Origin: an uncultured Bacteroidales bacterium
GTDB lineage: Bacteria; Bacteroidota; Bacteroidia; Bacteroidales; Paludibacteraceae
Direction: 5' to 3'
Assembly: GCA_902798965.1 (NCBI GenBank)
Contig: CADBYS010000011.1
Span: 1-64,000 of the forward strand
Length of the DNA: 64,000 nucleotides
Of this stretch, positions 51,800 to 59,910 are shown in pieces; position 1 is the stretch's first letter; every line of letters begins with the position of its first letter. A model generated the notes under the pieces. It saw nothing but the letters and a program-made list of their open reading frames with translations. It searched no databases and was not told where the DNA came from. Made by a program: the position numbers and the translations under genes.

Positions 51800-51834
51800 C
51801 AAGCGCAAACAGCTTCACTCCCGAATTACATTTC

Positions 51835-53427
51835 ATGCATCGACCTGTAATCATAGCGATAGTCTTATGCCTCCTGGCATCCGCCGTGCATGCCGAGGAC
51901 AGTTTGCCCATCATCGAGGTGAAGGCCGACAGGACGATGATTTATCCCCAGCGCATGGAACTAAGCGGGGAAGAGTCACTGATGGATATACTGCAGATGA
52001 TGCCCGACCTGATGATAAGCGGCTATGAGGATATGCTCGACGATTACAACCTCCGCATTGATAACGTTCCCGTTAACGGCGACGTGCGGTTGGTGCTCAG
52101 TCAGATGAAAGCCAAGGATATTGCCAAGATTCAGGTTTGCACCAATACGGGCGTGGCGAAAGGCACCGTAGGGACGAACAATGTGTTGGATATCAACATG
52201 GTGATACCCGATACGGTGAAAGGTTTCGTGGAAGGGCAAGGCGGCTTTGGCAAACAGTTGGAAGGTAATGGTACGGTGAATGTGCTGTACGGCAGTCAGC
52301 GCACCGACCTCTACGCCAATGCGTCGTATCGATATCAGCAGGGGCATAGGGAATATGTGTCGCTGCATATGACCAACCGCTTTGACAAGCGAAACAGGTT
52401 GCTGACCTACCTCACGCAGCAATATCTTCAGCTGCCGGCTTCTACCTCTCAGAAGATTATGGGACGCGCAAGGTACTTCCATACCTTCAACGACGCGGGC
52501 ACAGAGTTGCTCGTGCTGGGCGGATACCAATATGCCGGCAACTCGCTATCCGTCGACCAACTGCCGATGTTTGTTCTGGAGCTGAATACGCCTCTGCCGG
52601 TGAAAGGGCTAAGCATGATGGCGGGTGTGGAAGGCGATTACCTGATTACCCGGGAAAAGGATACAGACCGCAGCTGGCATGTATTCAACCACGATATCTA
52701 TCTACAGCTCACCTACAGCCTGCCTCAGTGGCGGTTTACGGTGGGTAACCGTGTGATGCTCAATAACTACCGGTTGGCAGATTCGGGAATCGTTCAGAAG
52801 TTTTTTGACGTGCGCAACAACACGAACGCCTGCATCATCTATGTGCCCACCAGCCGGCATCAGATACAGTTAGGCTATTACCGCAAGTACTATAACCCAG
52901 CCTACCTGAGTCTGTTTATGGACGACAAGACGATTCAGAATGAGCAGTGGGCGAAGGCAAAAGGGCTACTGGATGAGAAGGATATCAATCAGATCAAACT
53001 GTCTTACGCCTACAGCCGGCAGAAGCTGACTCTGCAGCCCGAAGCAAGTTATTATATTGTGGAAGACGACGAGAATTTCGGCGAGATAGCTGCATCGGCG
53101 TATTGGCGCACGCAATGGGTGACGCTGACCGGCGGGGCGAACCTGTATATCGCCAAGAGCAAGGTGTTTGCTTCGCTGCGGGTGGCGTCCACCGCCTACC
53201 TACCCTGCAACTGGCAGATAGGGCTGCAAGTCATATACTACACCCCCAAGTCACCGGTACGCACGGTGTACGGCACACCGGTATATGGCTGTCTGTCGGT
53301 AAACAAACAGATAGGCAACTTCCTGAATCTGGGCGTGGACTGGCACGATATGTTTGACTCGTTCTGCAGCAACGTAGCTAAGGTGAACCGACATGCTGCC
53401 ACCGTGAAGATACAATATAGATTCTAA
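51835..53427 (+). CDS. Outer-membrane barrel protein with plug-like domain
   Basis: 530 residues from the ATG at 51835, placed by the promoter. Signal peptide MHRPVIIAIVLCLLASAVHA. Residues about 30-130 look like a TonB-receptor plug (SLMDILQMMPDLMISGYEDM, LRIDNVPVNGDVRLVLSQMK), and the remainder is a series of amphipathic strands ending in the barrel signature HAATVKIQYRF. It is shorter than a normal TonB-dependent receptor, and no TonB box is evident. Likely it moves or binds a small ligand at the outer membrane. It belongs next to the glycoside enzymes by location only. Confidence 0.75.
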   Translation: MHRPVIIAIVLCLLASAVHAEDSLPIIEVKADRTMIYPQRMELSGEESLMDILQMMPDLMISGYEDMLDDYNLRIDNVPVNGDVRLVLSQMKAKDIAKIQVCTNTGVAKGTVGTNNVLDINMVIPDTVKGFVEGQGGFGKQLEGNGTVNVLYGSQRTDLYANASYRYQQGHREYVSLHMTNRFDKRNRLLTYLTQQYLQLPASTSQKIMGRARYFHTFNDAGTELLVLGGYQYAGNSLSVDQLPMFVLELNTPLPVKGLSMMAGVEGDYLITREKDTDRSWHVFNHDIYLQLTYSLPQWRFTVGNRVMLNNYRLADSGIVQKFFDVRNNTNACIIYVPTSRHQIQLGYYRKYYNPAYLSLFMDDKTIQNEQWAKAKGLLDEKDINQIKLSYAYSRQKLTLQPEASYYIVEDDENFGEIAASAYWRTQWVTLTGGANLYIAKSKVFASLRVASTAYLPCNWQIGLQVIYYTPKSPVRTVYGTPVYGCLSVNKQIGNFLNLGVDWHDMFDSFCSNVAKVNRHAATVKIQYRF

Positions 53428-53458
53428 CGAATTACAAATTTATAATTACAAATTTATA

Positions 53459-54727
53459 ATGACAAGTCTTGACCTGAACATGATTCAAACGGCCGGCATA
53501 GGTGCCTTGGCGCTGATGGTAGGTATGGTACTGACGCGAACCGTCAGTTTCTTGCAGCGGTTCTGCATCCCCTCGCCGGTGAGCGGCGGTATCATCTTCT
53601 CGCTGCTCGGCTTGGCGCTATACGGCTGGTTCGATATAGAGATTTCGTTCGACGGCACATTGCGGGATGTGTTTATGCTGGCATTCTTTACCAGCGTGGG
53701 CTTCCAATGCAACATGAGAGTGCTAAAGCAGGGCGGTAAAATGTTGGTGATCATGTTAATCTTGCTCGTGCTCATCATTACGCTGCAGAACCTGATGCCG
53801 TGGGGTATAACGCGACTACTGCATGTTGATCCGCTGATCGGCATCGCGGCAGGCAGTGTATCGATGACGGGTGGTCACGGCACAGCCGGAGGCTTTGCCG
53901 GAGTGCTGGAGCAGATGGGACTGCACGGCGCCGGAACAATAGGCATAGCTGCTGCTACGTTCGGACTAATAGCCGGTTCGATGGTAGGTGGGCCTATGGC
54001 AGAGTTTATGATCCGCAAGCGCCTGACGAACGAGCAGATGCAACCGAAAGACGACGAGATCGACCCGGCTATGGCAGGTATCGAGAATAACGAGGCATCA
54101 CCCGAAGGACGAGCCAAGCGCCTTAGCTCCAACGAACAGGAGTTCCAGCAATATGCCAAGGCGAGTTACTGGATTATCCTGGCTATGGGCGGCGGCACGT
54201 TGATCAGTTGGCTGCTCGCCAAGACCGGCATCACTTTCCCTGCCTATTTCGGTGCCTTGATCTTAGCCGCCATCATCCGCAACACGATAGGATTCTTCCG
54301 CTACAAGGAGGAGGGTGAGTGGGTACGAGCGGACAAACTGCTGGATATGGACCGCATCACGAGTGTGGGCAACATCTGCCTGTCGATGTTCCTCGGTATA
54401 GCCATGATATCCCTCAAACTGTGGGAACTCAGCAGCCTCGCGCTGCCGCTGGTAGTCATCCTGGCTGCCCAGGTAGTGATGATGATCCTGTTCGTGTATT
54501 TCGTAGCCTTCCCGCTGTTAGGCCGCAACTACGATGCTGCCGTGCTCTGTGCCGGCATCTGCGGCTTCGGTCTGGGAGCAACCCCCAACGCCATGGCGAA
54601 CATGAGTGCCGTGTGCTACAAGTACCGCTACACGGTCAAACCCTTCCTGATCGTACCGATCATCGGCGCCATCTTCACCGACATCATCAACACCGCCATC
54701 ATCACACTCTTCCTGAATATTCTGTAA
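53459..54727 (+). CDS. gltS: Sodium/glutamate symporter
   Basis: 422 residues with ten or more hydrophobic segments and the GltS family motifs: PSPVSGGIIFSLLGLALYG, the re-entrant loop SVSMTGGHGTAGGFAGVLEQ and its partner GFGLGATPNAMANMSAV. It imports glutamate with sodium ions through the inner membrane. About 30 bases after the outer-membrane protein gene, preceded by the duplicated AT-rich unit AATTACAAATTTATA. It ends at a strong hairpin. Confidence 0.92.
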   Translation: MTSLDLNMIQTAGIGALALMVGMVLTRTVSFLQRFCIPSPVSGGIIFSLLGLALYGWFDIEISFDGTLRDVFMLAFFTSVGFQCNMRVLKQGGKMLVIMLILLVLIITLQNLMPWGITRLLHVDPLIGIAAGSVSMTGGHGTAGGFAGVLEQMGLHGAGTIGIAAATFGLIAGSMVGGPMAEFMIRKRLTNEQMQPKDDEIDPAMAGIENNEASPEGRAKRLSSNEQEFQQYAKASYWIILAMGGGTLISWLLAKTGITFPAYFGALILAAIIRNTIGFFRYKEEGEWVRADKLLDMDRITSVGNICLSMFLGIAMISLKLWELSSLALPLVVILAAQVVMMILFVYFVAFPLLGRNYDAAVLCAGICGFGLGATPNAMANMSAVCYKYRYTVKPFLIVPIIGAIFTDIINTAIITLFLNIL

Positions 54728-54729
54728 AA

Positions 54730-54763
54730 CAAATCCGTGTAGTCGAATGATTACACGGATTTG
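54730..54763. terminator. Hairpin between convergent genes
   Basis: A perfect 12-bp stem, CAAATCCGTGTA with TACACGGATTTG, around 10 bases. It probably ends gltS and also the opposing gene at 54776. Confidence 0.7.
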
Positions 54764-54775
54764 CAGCATATAGGT

Positions 54776-55567
54776 CTATTTTTCGCAATTATCCAATAGT
54801 CCTTGATAATAGGCTATTTGTTCTTTGATTCGTATTATCTCTTTTTGTGCCATATCGATATCTTTATCAGTAAATGGCATATCTAATTTATCCTTAATGC
54901 AGGCTCTAACTTCGGCTCTATCATATTCTGCATCTGAAATCAAACGCTCACAATAATACCCTTCTTCTTTCAGCTTGCCTATTTCACTTCGTATCTTATT
55001 GCATTCAGCAGAACTAAGTTTCGGATGCTTTATCAAGTTCCACTCTATTTTGTACGAATTTAAACTATGATCATTTTTTGAACATTCTACAAGAACGGGG
55101 TTGGCCTTAACTTCAATAATATCTCCGACTCCTATACTCTGCTTCTTTGAACCTATAGATACAAAGTTATAAAAGGGAATTTTTGAAATCTCTACCGTCT
55201 CCTCTAAAAACTCATTGCGACTTTTGAAATTATAATAGCATAAAAGCCTTGCGTCCTCTTTGTTTATTAGTCGTACAAAGTAAAAGCCTTTTCTTGGTGT
55301 AGTGGTTCCCACGTTATAAGGCCGAGCTCGCTCGTGCATATCTTTTCCGCTATAGCACCAACCATGAATCTCATGAAGATTATAGCCGGCTTCTTTCAGA
55401 TGGCGATATTCTATGACCGATAGTTCAATCCCCATAGGAGGAATACAACTCATCTCAAGACCTTGCTCTATATAAGCATATTTCATCTTATCAAGTCGGT
55501 TCTCCGAATTACGCAGACGTATTACTTCATCAGACCATAATTGCTTATATTCTTCCCATTTTTTCAT
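54776..55567 (-). CDS. Hypothetical protein, 263 residues
   Basis: Soluble protein, helical at both ends (MKKWEEYKQLWSDEVIRLRN; IRIKEQIAYYQGLLDNCEK), with a beta-rich middle (TTPRKGFYFVRLINKEDARL, SIGVGDIIEVKANPVLVECS). Not recognised. Last gene of a leftward series of small unknown genes (57479 to 54776). Low GC relative to gltS, as expected for acquired DNA. Confidence 0.55.
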   Translation of the reverse strand: MKKWEEYKQLWSDEVIRLRNSENRLDKMKYAYIEQGLEMSCIPPMGIELSVIEYRHLKEAGYNLHEIHGWCYSGKDMHERARPYNVGTTTPRKGFYFVRLINKEDARLLCYYNFKSRNEFLEETVEISKIPFYNFVSIGSKKQSIGVGDIIEVKANPVLVECSKNDHSLNSYKIEWNLIKHPKLSSAECNKIRSEIGKLKEEGYYCERLISDAEYDRAEVRACIKDKLDMPFTDKDIDMAQKEIIRIKEQIAYYQGLLDNCEK

Positions 55568-55569
55568 AC

Positions 55570-56217
55570 CTATAGAACCGGAAAAACATTATGCCACATA
55601 AGGTGGTTTTTTGCATATTTCGTAAAGAAATCCATGTGCTCGTCATACCAACTGATATCCGGCGTATATACGAAACGAACAAGACAAGTATCTCCATGGC
55701 GATAGACATTCCACATTTGCAACGTCTCATTCCATAAGAACGGTAGGTGGATTCGCAAATCATAATCGATTATATCCTTCTTTTCCGGAGTCATCCATCT
55801 AATATCAACATGCCCCAAAGACGACGTTTTCTTATCCATGTATAAATAGACCACATGAACTTTAGTGCGTTCCCCAAGCGTGAGTGCGACCGCTACACTA
55901 CGCTTTTGCGGAAACAAGGCACTTTCGCTCTTAAAGAGATACTGTAATAGATAGTCCCCTGTGTTCTCTTTGCTTGCCACAAACTCCGCAAGTTCATCGT
56001 GTATAATGCTTAATAGCCAATGGGATTTCTCCATAGGTTCTAATTCCGGCGTTTCTACACGACTATGGCAATCACAATGTAGGAAACCATCCAATATAAA
56101 TCGTTTCTCGTGGTTGTTTTTATGCACGAATTGAAGTTCGAACAGATCTCCGTCTTGTTGCTTACCATCCTTCCGATAACGCAAAGTCTTCGGGTCTATG
56201 TACTTGATTTTTATCAT
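55570..56217 (-). CDS. Hypothetical protein, 215 residues
   Basis: Soluble protein: MIKIKYIDPKTLRYRKDGKQ, DGDLFELQFVHKNNHEKRFI, a His/Cys pair DGFLHCDCHSR, and RSVAVALTLGERTKVHVVYL. Family not recognised. It stops 2 bases before the ATG of 54776-55567, so the two are translated together. Confidence 0.55.
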   Translation of the reverse strand: MIKIKYIDPKTLRYRKDGKQQDGDLFELQFVHKNNHEKRFILDGFLHCDCHSRVETPELEPMEKSHWLLSIIHDELAEFVASKENTGDYLLQYLFKSESALFPQKRSVAVALTLGERTKVHVVYLYMDKKTSSLGHVDIRWMTPEKKDIIDYDLRIHLPFLWNETLQMWNVYRHGDTCLVRFVYTPDISWYDEHMDFFTKYAKNHLMWHNVFPVL

Positions 56218-56229
56218 TGTACTGACCGA

Positions 56230-56622
56230 TCAATTTCCTATGGAAAAGAAATTAATAATTTTTTGGAACAATGTCTGTTTAATCTCAATTTGATATGCTT
56301 CGTTACCATCAACATTGACTGCTTTACGAGTCCATAGTTTGCTAATTTCTACCTGATACCACTCAACTCCTTCATTGAAACTGGTTTCTATATCTTCGGC
56401 ATAGTTCGATTCTTCCATTTTGTGCGCGTATGCCTTTGCTGCTGCGTCTACTTCATCAAAAGATGCGTGGGGATGTGCTGCAGCCCAATTAGCTCCGGCT
56501 TCAAAATCTCGGGTGGCATCTTCAACCGAGTTCGTATAAGCAATTTCGTTGCCGTTTTCTTTGTCAAACTGAGACTCTGCATATTTGCGTGCAGCCTCTT
56601 TTAATAAAACTGATGTTTCCAT
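56230..56622 (-). CDS. Hypothetical protein, 130 residues
   Basis: Helical and acidic: METSVLLKEAARKYAESQFD, DFEAGANWAAAHPHASFDEV and FNEGVEWYQVEISKLWTRKA. The pattern F-x-x-G-A-x-W resembles small Bacteroidota phage proteins, but no family name can be given. Short leaders separate it from its neighbours. Confidence 0.5.
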   Translation of the reverse strand: METSVLLKEAARKYAESQFDKENGNEIAYTNSVEDATRDFEAGANWAAAHPHASFDEVDAAAKAYAHKMEESNYAEDIETSFNEGVEWYQVEISKLWTRKAVNVDGNEAYQIEIKQTLFQKIINFFSIGN

Positions 56623-56659
56623 ATTTGTGGTTTTTATAGTTAATACATTAATTATGATT

Positions 56660-57055
56660 TTATGAAATCAGCATGGATGCAACTTCATTTTTAATACCCA
56701 TTTCCTTTTGCCAAAGTTTCTTACACAAATCTTCTGTGTATTCGATTGCTTCTTCGGGCGTAGAACAAAAAGCTGATTTGATTATACTCTTATTAAATTT
56801 TTCATTGCAATAAATTTCCACAGCATATCCAAATTCAAAACTGCCCATTGGATCACCTATGTAGGCTACAAAAATATCGATATAATTTACGAACATTGAT
56901 TGAACTGTTTTTCTCAAAGTTAGAGTTTTCCACCAATTGTTGTAATGAGATACGTCGGCTGACGTTAAGCGTATTCTATACTCATCCAATTTTTTTGAGA
57001 AAAATTCGCTACTTTTGCCAAGAAGCACATATGAATATGAAATGTGACGTACCAT
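56660..57055 (-). CDS. Hypothetical protein, 131 residues
   Basis: Soluble protein: MVRHISYSYVLLGKSSEFFS, YNNWWKTLTLRKTVQSMFVN, FEFGYAVEIYCNEKFNKSII, and a helical tail. Not recognised. Member of the 54.8-57.5 kb series. Confidence 0.5.
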   Translation of the reverse strand: MVRHISYSYVLLGKSSEFFSKKLDEYRIRLTSADVSHYNNWWKTLTLRKTVQSMFVNYIDIFVAYIGDPMGSFEFGYAVEIYCNEKFNKSIIKSAFCSTPEEAIEYTEDLCKKLWQKEMGIKNEVASMLIS

Positions 57056-57086
57056 ATAAATTCAATCTGTAATTTTAAGGAAATGA

Positions 57087-57479
57087 TTATAAGTTAAAGA
57101 AATAATATGTTCCCTCATATTTAATGCGATATTGATATTTTCCCCAACTTGTTCCATCATTATAATATGGATTATCAGAAGCTACTTTTGGACTATTATT
57201 GCGATTACTTGTTATTCCAAAATATTTTTCACCAGCTACTACTCTTATGTAAACATACATTGTACTTAAAAGTGCTCCAGATGAACCGGGATGTATATCT
57301 TGTTTTGCTCTATCAGACATTGGACGTGCCACCTCAACGGCTTCCAGATACTCCCATCCTCCCGAACTTTCACTAATTCTAACATTCACGTTTTGATCAT
57401 GAGTGGTACTATTGTTGCCTGTATGTTGGCATGATAGCATTATTAGCGAAACGGAAATAATGAATAATAGTTTTTTCAT
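57087..57479 (-). CDS. Putative lipoprotein, 130 residues
   Basis: Signal MKKLLFIISVSLIMLSCQHT with a lipobox (MLSC), so the protein is likely lipid-anchored. The mature part is Asn/Ser-rich and beta-like (GGWEYLEAVEVARPMSDRAK, YVYIRVVAGEKYFGITSNRN). Not recognised. The leader before its ATG is a near copy of the region after the gene 23063-23581. Confidence 0.6.
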   Translation of the reverse strand: MKKLLFIISVSLIMLSCQHTGNNSTTHDQNVNVRISESSGGWEYLEAVEVARPMSDRAKQDIHPGSSGALLSTMYVYIRVVAGEKYFGITSNRNNSPKVASDNPYYNDGTSWGKYQYRIKYEGTYYFFNL

Positions 57480-57486
57480 TTTGAAA

Positions 57487-57515
57487 TGGATTTTTCGCCT
57501 ACTCTTTATTGGATT
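57487..57515 (-). repeat. Copy of a distant gene end
   Basis: Read leftward, GCCGAAAATCC followed by ATAAAGAGTAGGC and AAAAA is shared, with two differences, with the last codons and flank of 23063-23581 (about 23050-23085). Here it is not in a gene. Confidence 0.6.
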
Positions 57516-57748
57516 TTCGGCACACTCCGCTTAACACACAAGAAAAGCGCGAACATTATTCACGCTTATTCTCTATCACGAGGTTCCGGAAATGACCCTT
57601 CCAACAAGAATAAACAATAACGTTCACGCCCGATATGCTTAACCCTCCCGCCCTATTAGGGGCGTGAACGGATATTAACATACCCACGAGAACGCTTATT
57701 GCACTATCTTGTTTTGGGTTGGTGAAATTTTCCGGATTTCGTGATACC

Positions 57749-57862
57749 AAAACAAGCGTCAATAAACGCCTTTTATGTCTTTGTTGTCGTTTGTTCTCGC
57801 TGCCGACTACAGCGCTCCGTCGCGTTCGGCAAATTGTGCTAACGGATGCCACGCGGTGGCAT
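57749..57862 (-). repeat. Dispersed terminator-containing repeat, copy 2
   Basis: Bases 57749-57844 repeat the block at 2499-2617. Read leftward it ends in a GCGT...ACGC hairpin followed by TTGTTTTGG. A further hairpin, ATGCCAC-GCG-GTGGCAT, adjoins at 57846-57862. It lies downstream of the Bro-N gene and may be its terminator region. The 57516-57748 part of the gap shows no gene I would support. Confidence 0.65.
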
Positions 57863-57887
57863 AAAGCGCACAATTGCCTTCGCTCTC

Positions 57888-57940
57888 CCCAAAGAGTGCA
57901 CTACGTTAGCGCTCTTTGAGGCCCCCGTGAGAGGGGGTTA
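57888..57940. other. Paired hairpins in the Bro-N downstream region
   Basis: CAAAGAG pairs with CTCTTTG at about 57890-57918, followed directly by a C-run/G-run hairpin (GCCCCC, GTGAGA, GGGGGT). With the neighbouring hairpins this makes a highly structured, probably transcribed region. Confidence 0.4.
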
Positions 57941-58002
57941 GTCTCGAAGCAGACCTCCATTTGCCGTCTTAGAGTTGACGCGCCGATAACTTGGCGAGAG
58001 TG

Positions 58003-58896
58003 TTAGTTGTTCTTTGATTTTTTATCTTCTGTGATGTCCTCGACTATTTCAGCTTGCTCTATCGCGGGAATAGTCACATCTAAGGCCAATTTATCATGCG
58101 CATTCGTCGCTGATATAACTGATTGCCCTATACGACTTTCTATATTTCTTCGAGTATCGCGAGCAACTGAACCGCCTTCTTTTGCAATCTTGCGGCTCTC
58201 TTCAAACGTTTCGGGTTTTCTGCTGCGGGATATGGTGGTTGTCGTTACTTCTGCCAACATGTTAAGAACCAATTCAAGATTCGTCATATTGTCGCGTAGA
58301 TTTTCCTTTTTCAACCCTTTTAGGTCTTTGTATTGGCGCACAGACATCCCACTCCATGCGCGTGTCATCTCATTAGTCAGGATAGCGTAGTCTTGTTCTA
58401 ATTCAATGCCGCGCGCTTTCCATTCATCGGTCAACTCTTTACGCATCTCTATAGATTGCAAACGTTGATTTATCCAATTATCAGAGTAGCCTTTGGCTCT
58501 ATAAATATCAGCCGCTCGCATGATAGCCTTTTCGGGATCTGCAATCTCGTCCAAACGCTCACTGCCAACTTGAGCCAACCACATTTTCAATGGCTCTGCT
58601 TTCGGACTAGGGATGGATTGTATCAAACGCAGTATATCACGGGTAGAAAGGACATCCGTCAGGTATTTTTTTCCGTCTGCAGCCTCCAATTTCAGTCCGT
58701 GACAATTTGTCACGACCTCGCTTCCTTCGGCTTTCAAGCGTTGCTTGAGCTTGCGCCAATAGGCATTAGGATCTTTCGACTGAGAGCCTGATAGCACATT
58801 ACATACGTCAGCCACAGAGAAAAACCATTCTTCCTTCTCGTTATCCCATACTGTGCGTATTGTTGTGCCCTCAAATAATTGTAATTTATTTGTCAT
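58003..58896 (-). CDS. Bro-N domain protein, DinD/antirepressor-like
   Basis: 297 residues. The N-terminal Bro-N domain (about 1-120) reads LFEGTTIRTVWDNEKEEWFF, SVADVCNVLSGSQS and YLTDVLSTRDILRLIQSIPS. The C-terminal part holds the DinD-like stretch IAKEGGSVARDTRRNIESRI with NAHDKLAL. Such proteins occur as phage antirepressors or as damage-induced inhibitors of RecA-type functions. A TAACTTTG promoter lies at 58928-58935. Its relatives with ORF6N or Bro-N domains are typical for mobile DNA. Confidence 0.8.
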   Translation of the reverse strand: MTNKLQLFEGTTIRTVWDNEKEEWFFSVADVCNVLSGSQSKDPNAYWRKLKQRLKAEGSEVVTNCHGLKLEAADGKKYLTDVLSTRDILRLIQSIPSPKAEPLKMWLAQVGSERLDEIADPEKAIMRAADIYRAKGYSDNWINQRLQSIEMRKELTDEWKARGIELEQDYAILTNEMTRAWSGMSVRQYKDLKGLKKENLRDNMTNLELVLNMLAEVTTTTISRSRKPETFEESRKIAKEGGSVARDTRRNIESRIGQSVISATNAHDKLALDVTIPAIEQAEIVEDITEDKKSKNN

Positions 58897-58927
58897 ACTC
58901 TGTTAAGATAAGATGTGAATTTGCATG

Positions 58928-58965
58928 CAAAGTTACAAAAAAAATCTGAAATTTGCAAATTTAAT
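58928..58965 (-). promoter_or_regulatory. Promoter of the Bro-N gene
   Basis: Read leftward: TTTGCAAATTTCAG, then TAACTTTG at 58928-58935, 32 bases before the ATG at 58896. Confidence 0.7.
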
Positions 58966-59054
58966 AGCAAAATTTTGTCCCTTTTCTTGAAAAAAGTTAT
59001 GTTTTTTATCAATAAGCCGCAAAACGTACCACTCGGACACAAAAAACGGAAAGA

Positions 59055-59675
59055 TTACTCTATTCCATATAGCCACCTGCTGTAGCAGCGGGGGCAGGGA
59101 ATGACCTCGGTAAGGGCGTCGGATTGGCGGGGGGTGAGGCGGAGAGCAGAGGTGCAGAAATACTCCTCGGCAGCGGACTCGACGCCAAACACACCGTCAC
59201 CCAGCTCGATGACATTGAGATAGACCTCCAGGATGCGCTGCTTGCCCCACAGGAGCTCGATGAGCACGGTGAAGTACGCCTCAAAGAGTTTGCGCGTGTA
59301 GGTGCGTGAGGGCGTGCAGAACACGTTCTTGGCGGTCTGCTGCGAGATAGTGCTACCGCCGGCAACGATACAGCCCCAGCGCCGGTTGCGGTAGAAGGCA
59401 TCGAGCATGTCGCTGAAGGAGAAGCCGCCATGATCGTAGAAGTGCGCGTCTTCCGACTCGATGACCGCACTGATCATATCCGGCGATATCTGCTCAATGG
59501 GCACCCACTCGTGCTTGAGCGGCAGCCTTTCGTTGCGGCTGAAGGCTTCAACCTTTCGCAGGAACATCAGCGGCGTGTAGCGCACCGGCACAAAACTATA
59601 CAGGACAACGAGCACGATGCTCACGGCGAAGAACACCGCTGCGCACGTAGCGCAGAATTTGATAAATGCATGCAT
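59055..59675 (-). CDS. mtgA: Monofunctional peptidoglycan transglycosylase
   Basis: 206 residues, somewhat shorter than typical MtgA. One membrane anchor near the N-terminus (CAAVFFAVSIVLVVLYSFV), then a GT51 domain: catalytic Glu in AVIESEDAHFYDHGGFS and the motif GGSTISQQTAKNVF. It polymerises lipid II into glycan strands at the inner membrane. High GC and conserved motifs mark it as a core gene. It is a single gene with no clear promoter box. The MITE-like element lies 36 bases upstream of its ATG. Confidence 0.9.
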   Translation of the reverse strand: MHAFIKFCATCAAVFFAVSIVLVVLYSFVPVRYTPLMFLRKVEAFSRNERLPLKHEWVPIEQISPDMISAVIESEDAHFYDHGGFSFSDMLDAFYRNRRWGCIVAGGSTISQQTAKNVFCTPSRTYTRKLFEAYFTVLIELLWGKQRILEVYLNVIELGDGVFGVESAAEEYFCTSALRLTPRQSDALTEVIPCPRCYSRWLYGIE

Positions 59676-59710
59676 TGTAAGATAAAATTAAAACAAAAAC
59701 CTAAATAAAC

Positions 59711-59833
59711 CCTTTTGAATGATTTAGGAGTTACACTCCTTGTGCTAATTGCTTCTAAAAAGTCCTCAAAAGTAAACTTTCAGTCCTTTTTATCATCAAT
59801 TATCACCACTCTCCGAGTTAAATCATTCAAAAG
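59711..59833. mobile_element. MITE-like element with 15-bp terminal inverted repeats
   Basis: CTTTTGAATGATTTA at 59712-59726 and its exact complement at 59819-59833 enclose 92 bases with no coding potential. The octamer AAATAAAC stands on both sides (59703-59710 and 59834-59841), as a target duplication would. Size, inverted ends and flanking duplication fit a small non-autonomous transposon. Confidence 0.5.
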
Positions 59834-59910
59834 AAATAAACATACAAAAACATTACAAAGATTCTGAGAGGTCAACAACTGCCAACTACGACCAACAACT
59901 ATTTATAGCC

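Noticed and set aside
57556-57873. Leftward open frame of 105 codons in the Bro-N downstream region
   Set aside because: It mostly reads the dispersed non-coding repeat and hairpins. Its sequence is low in information and lacks a promoter.
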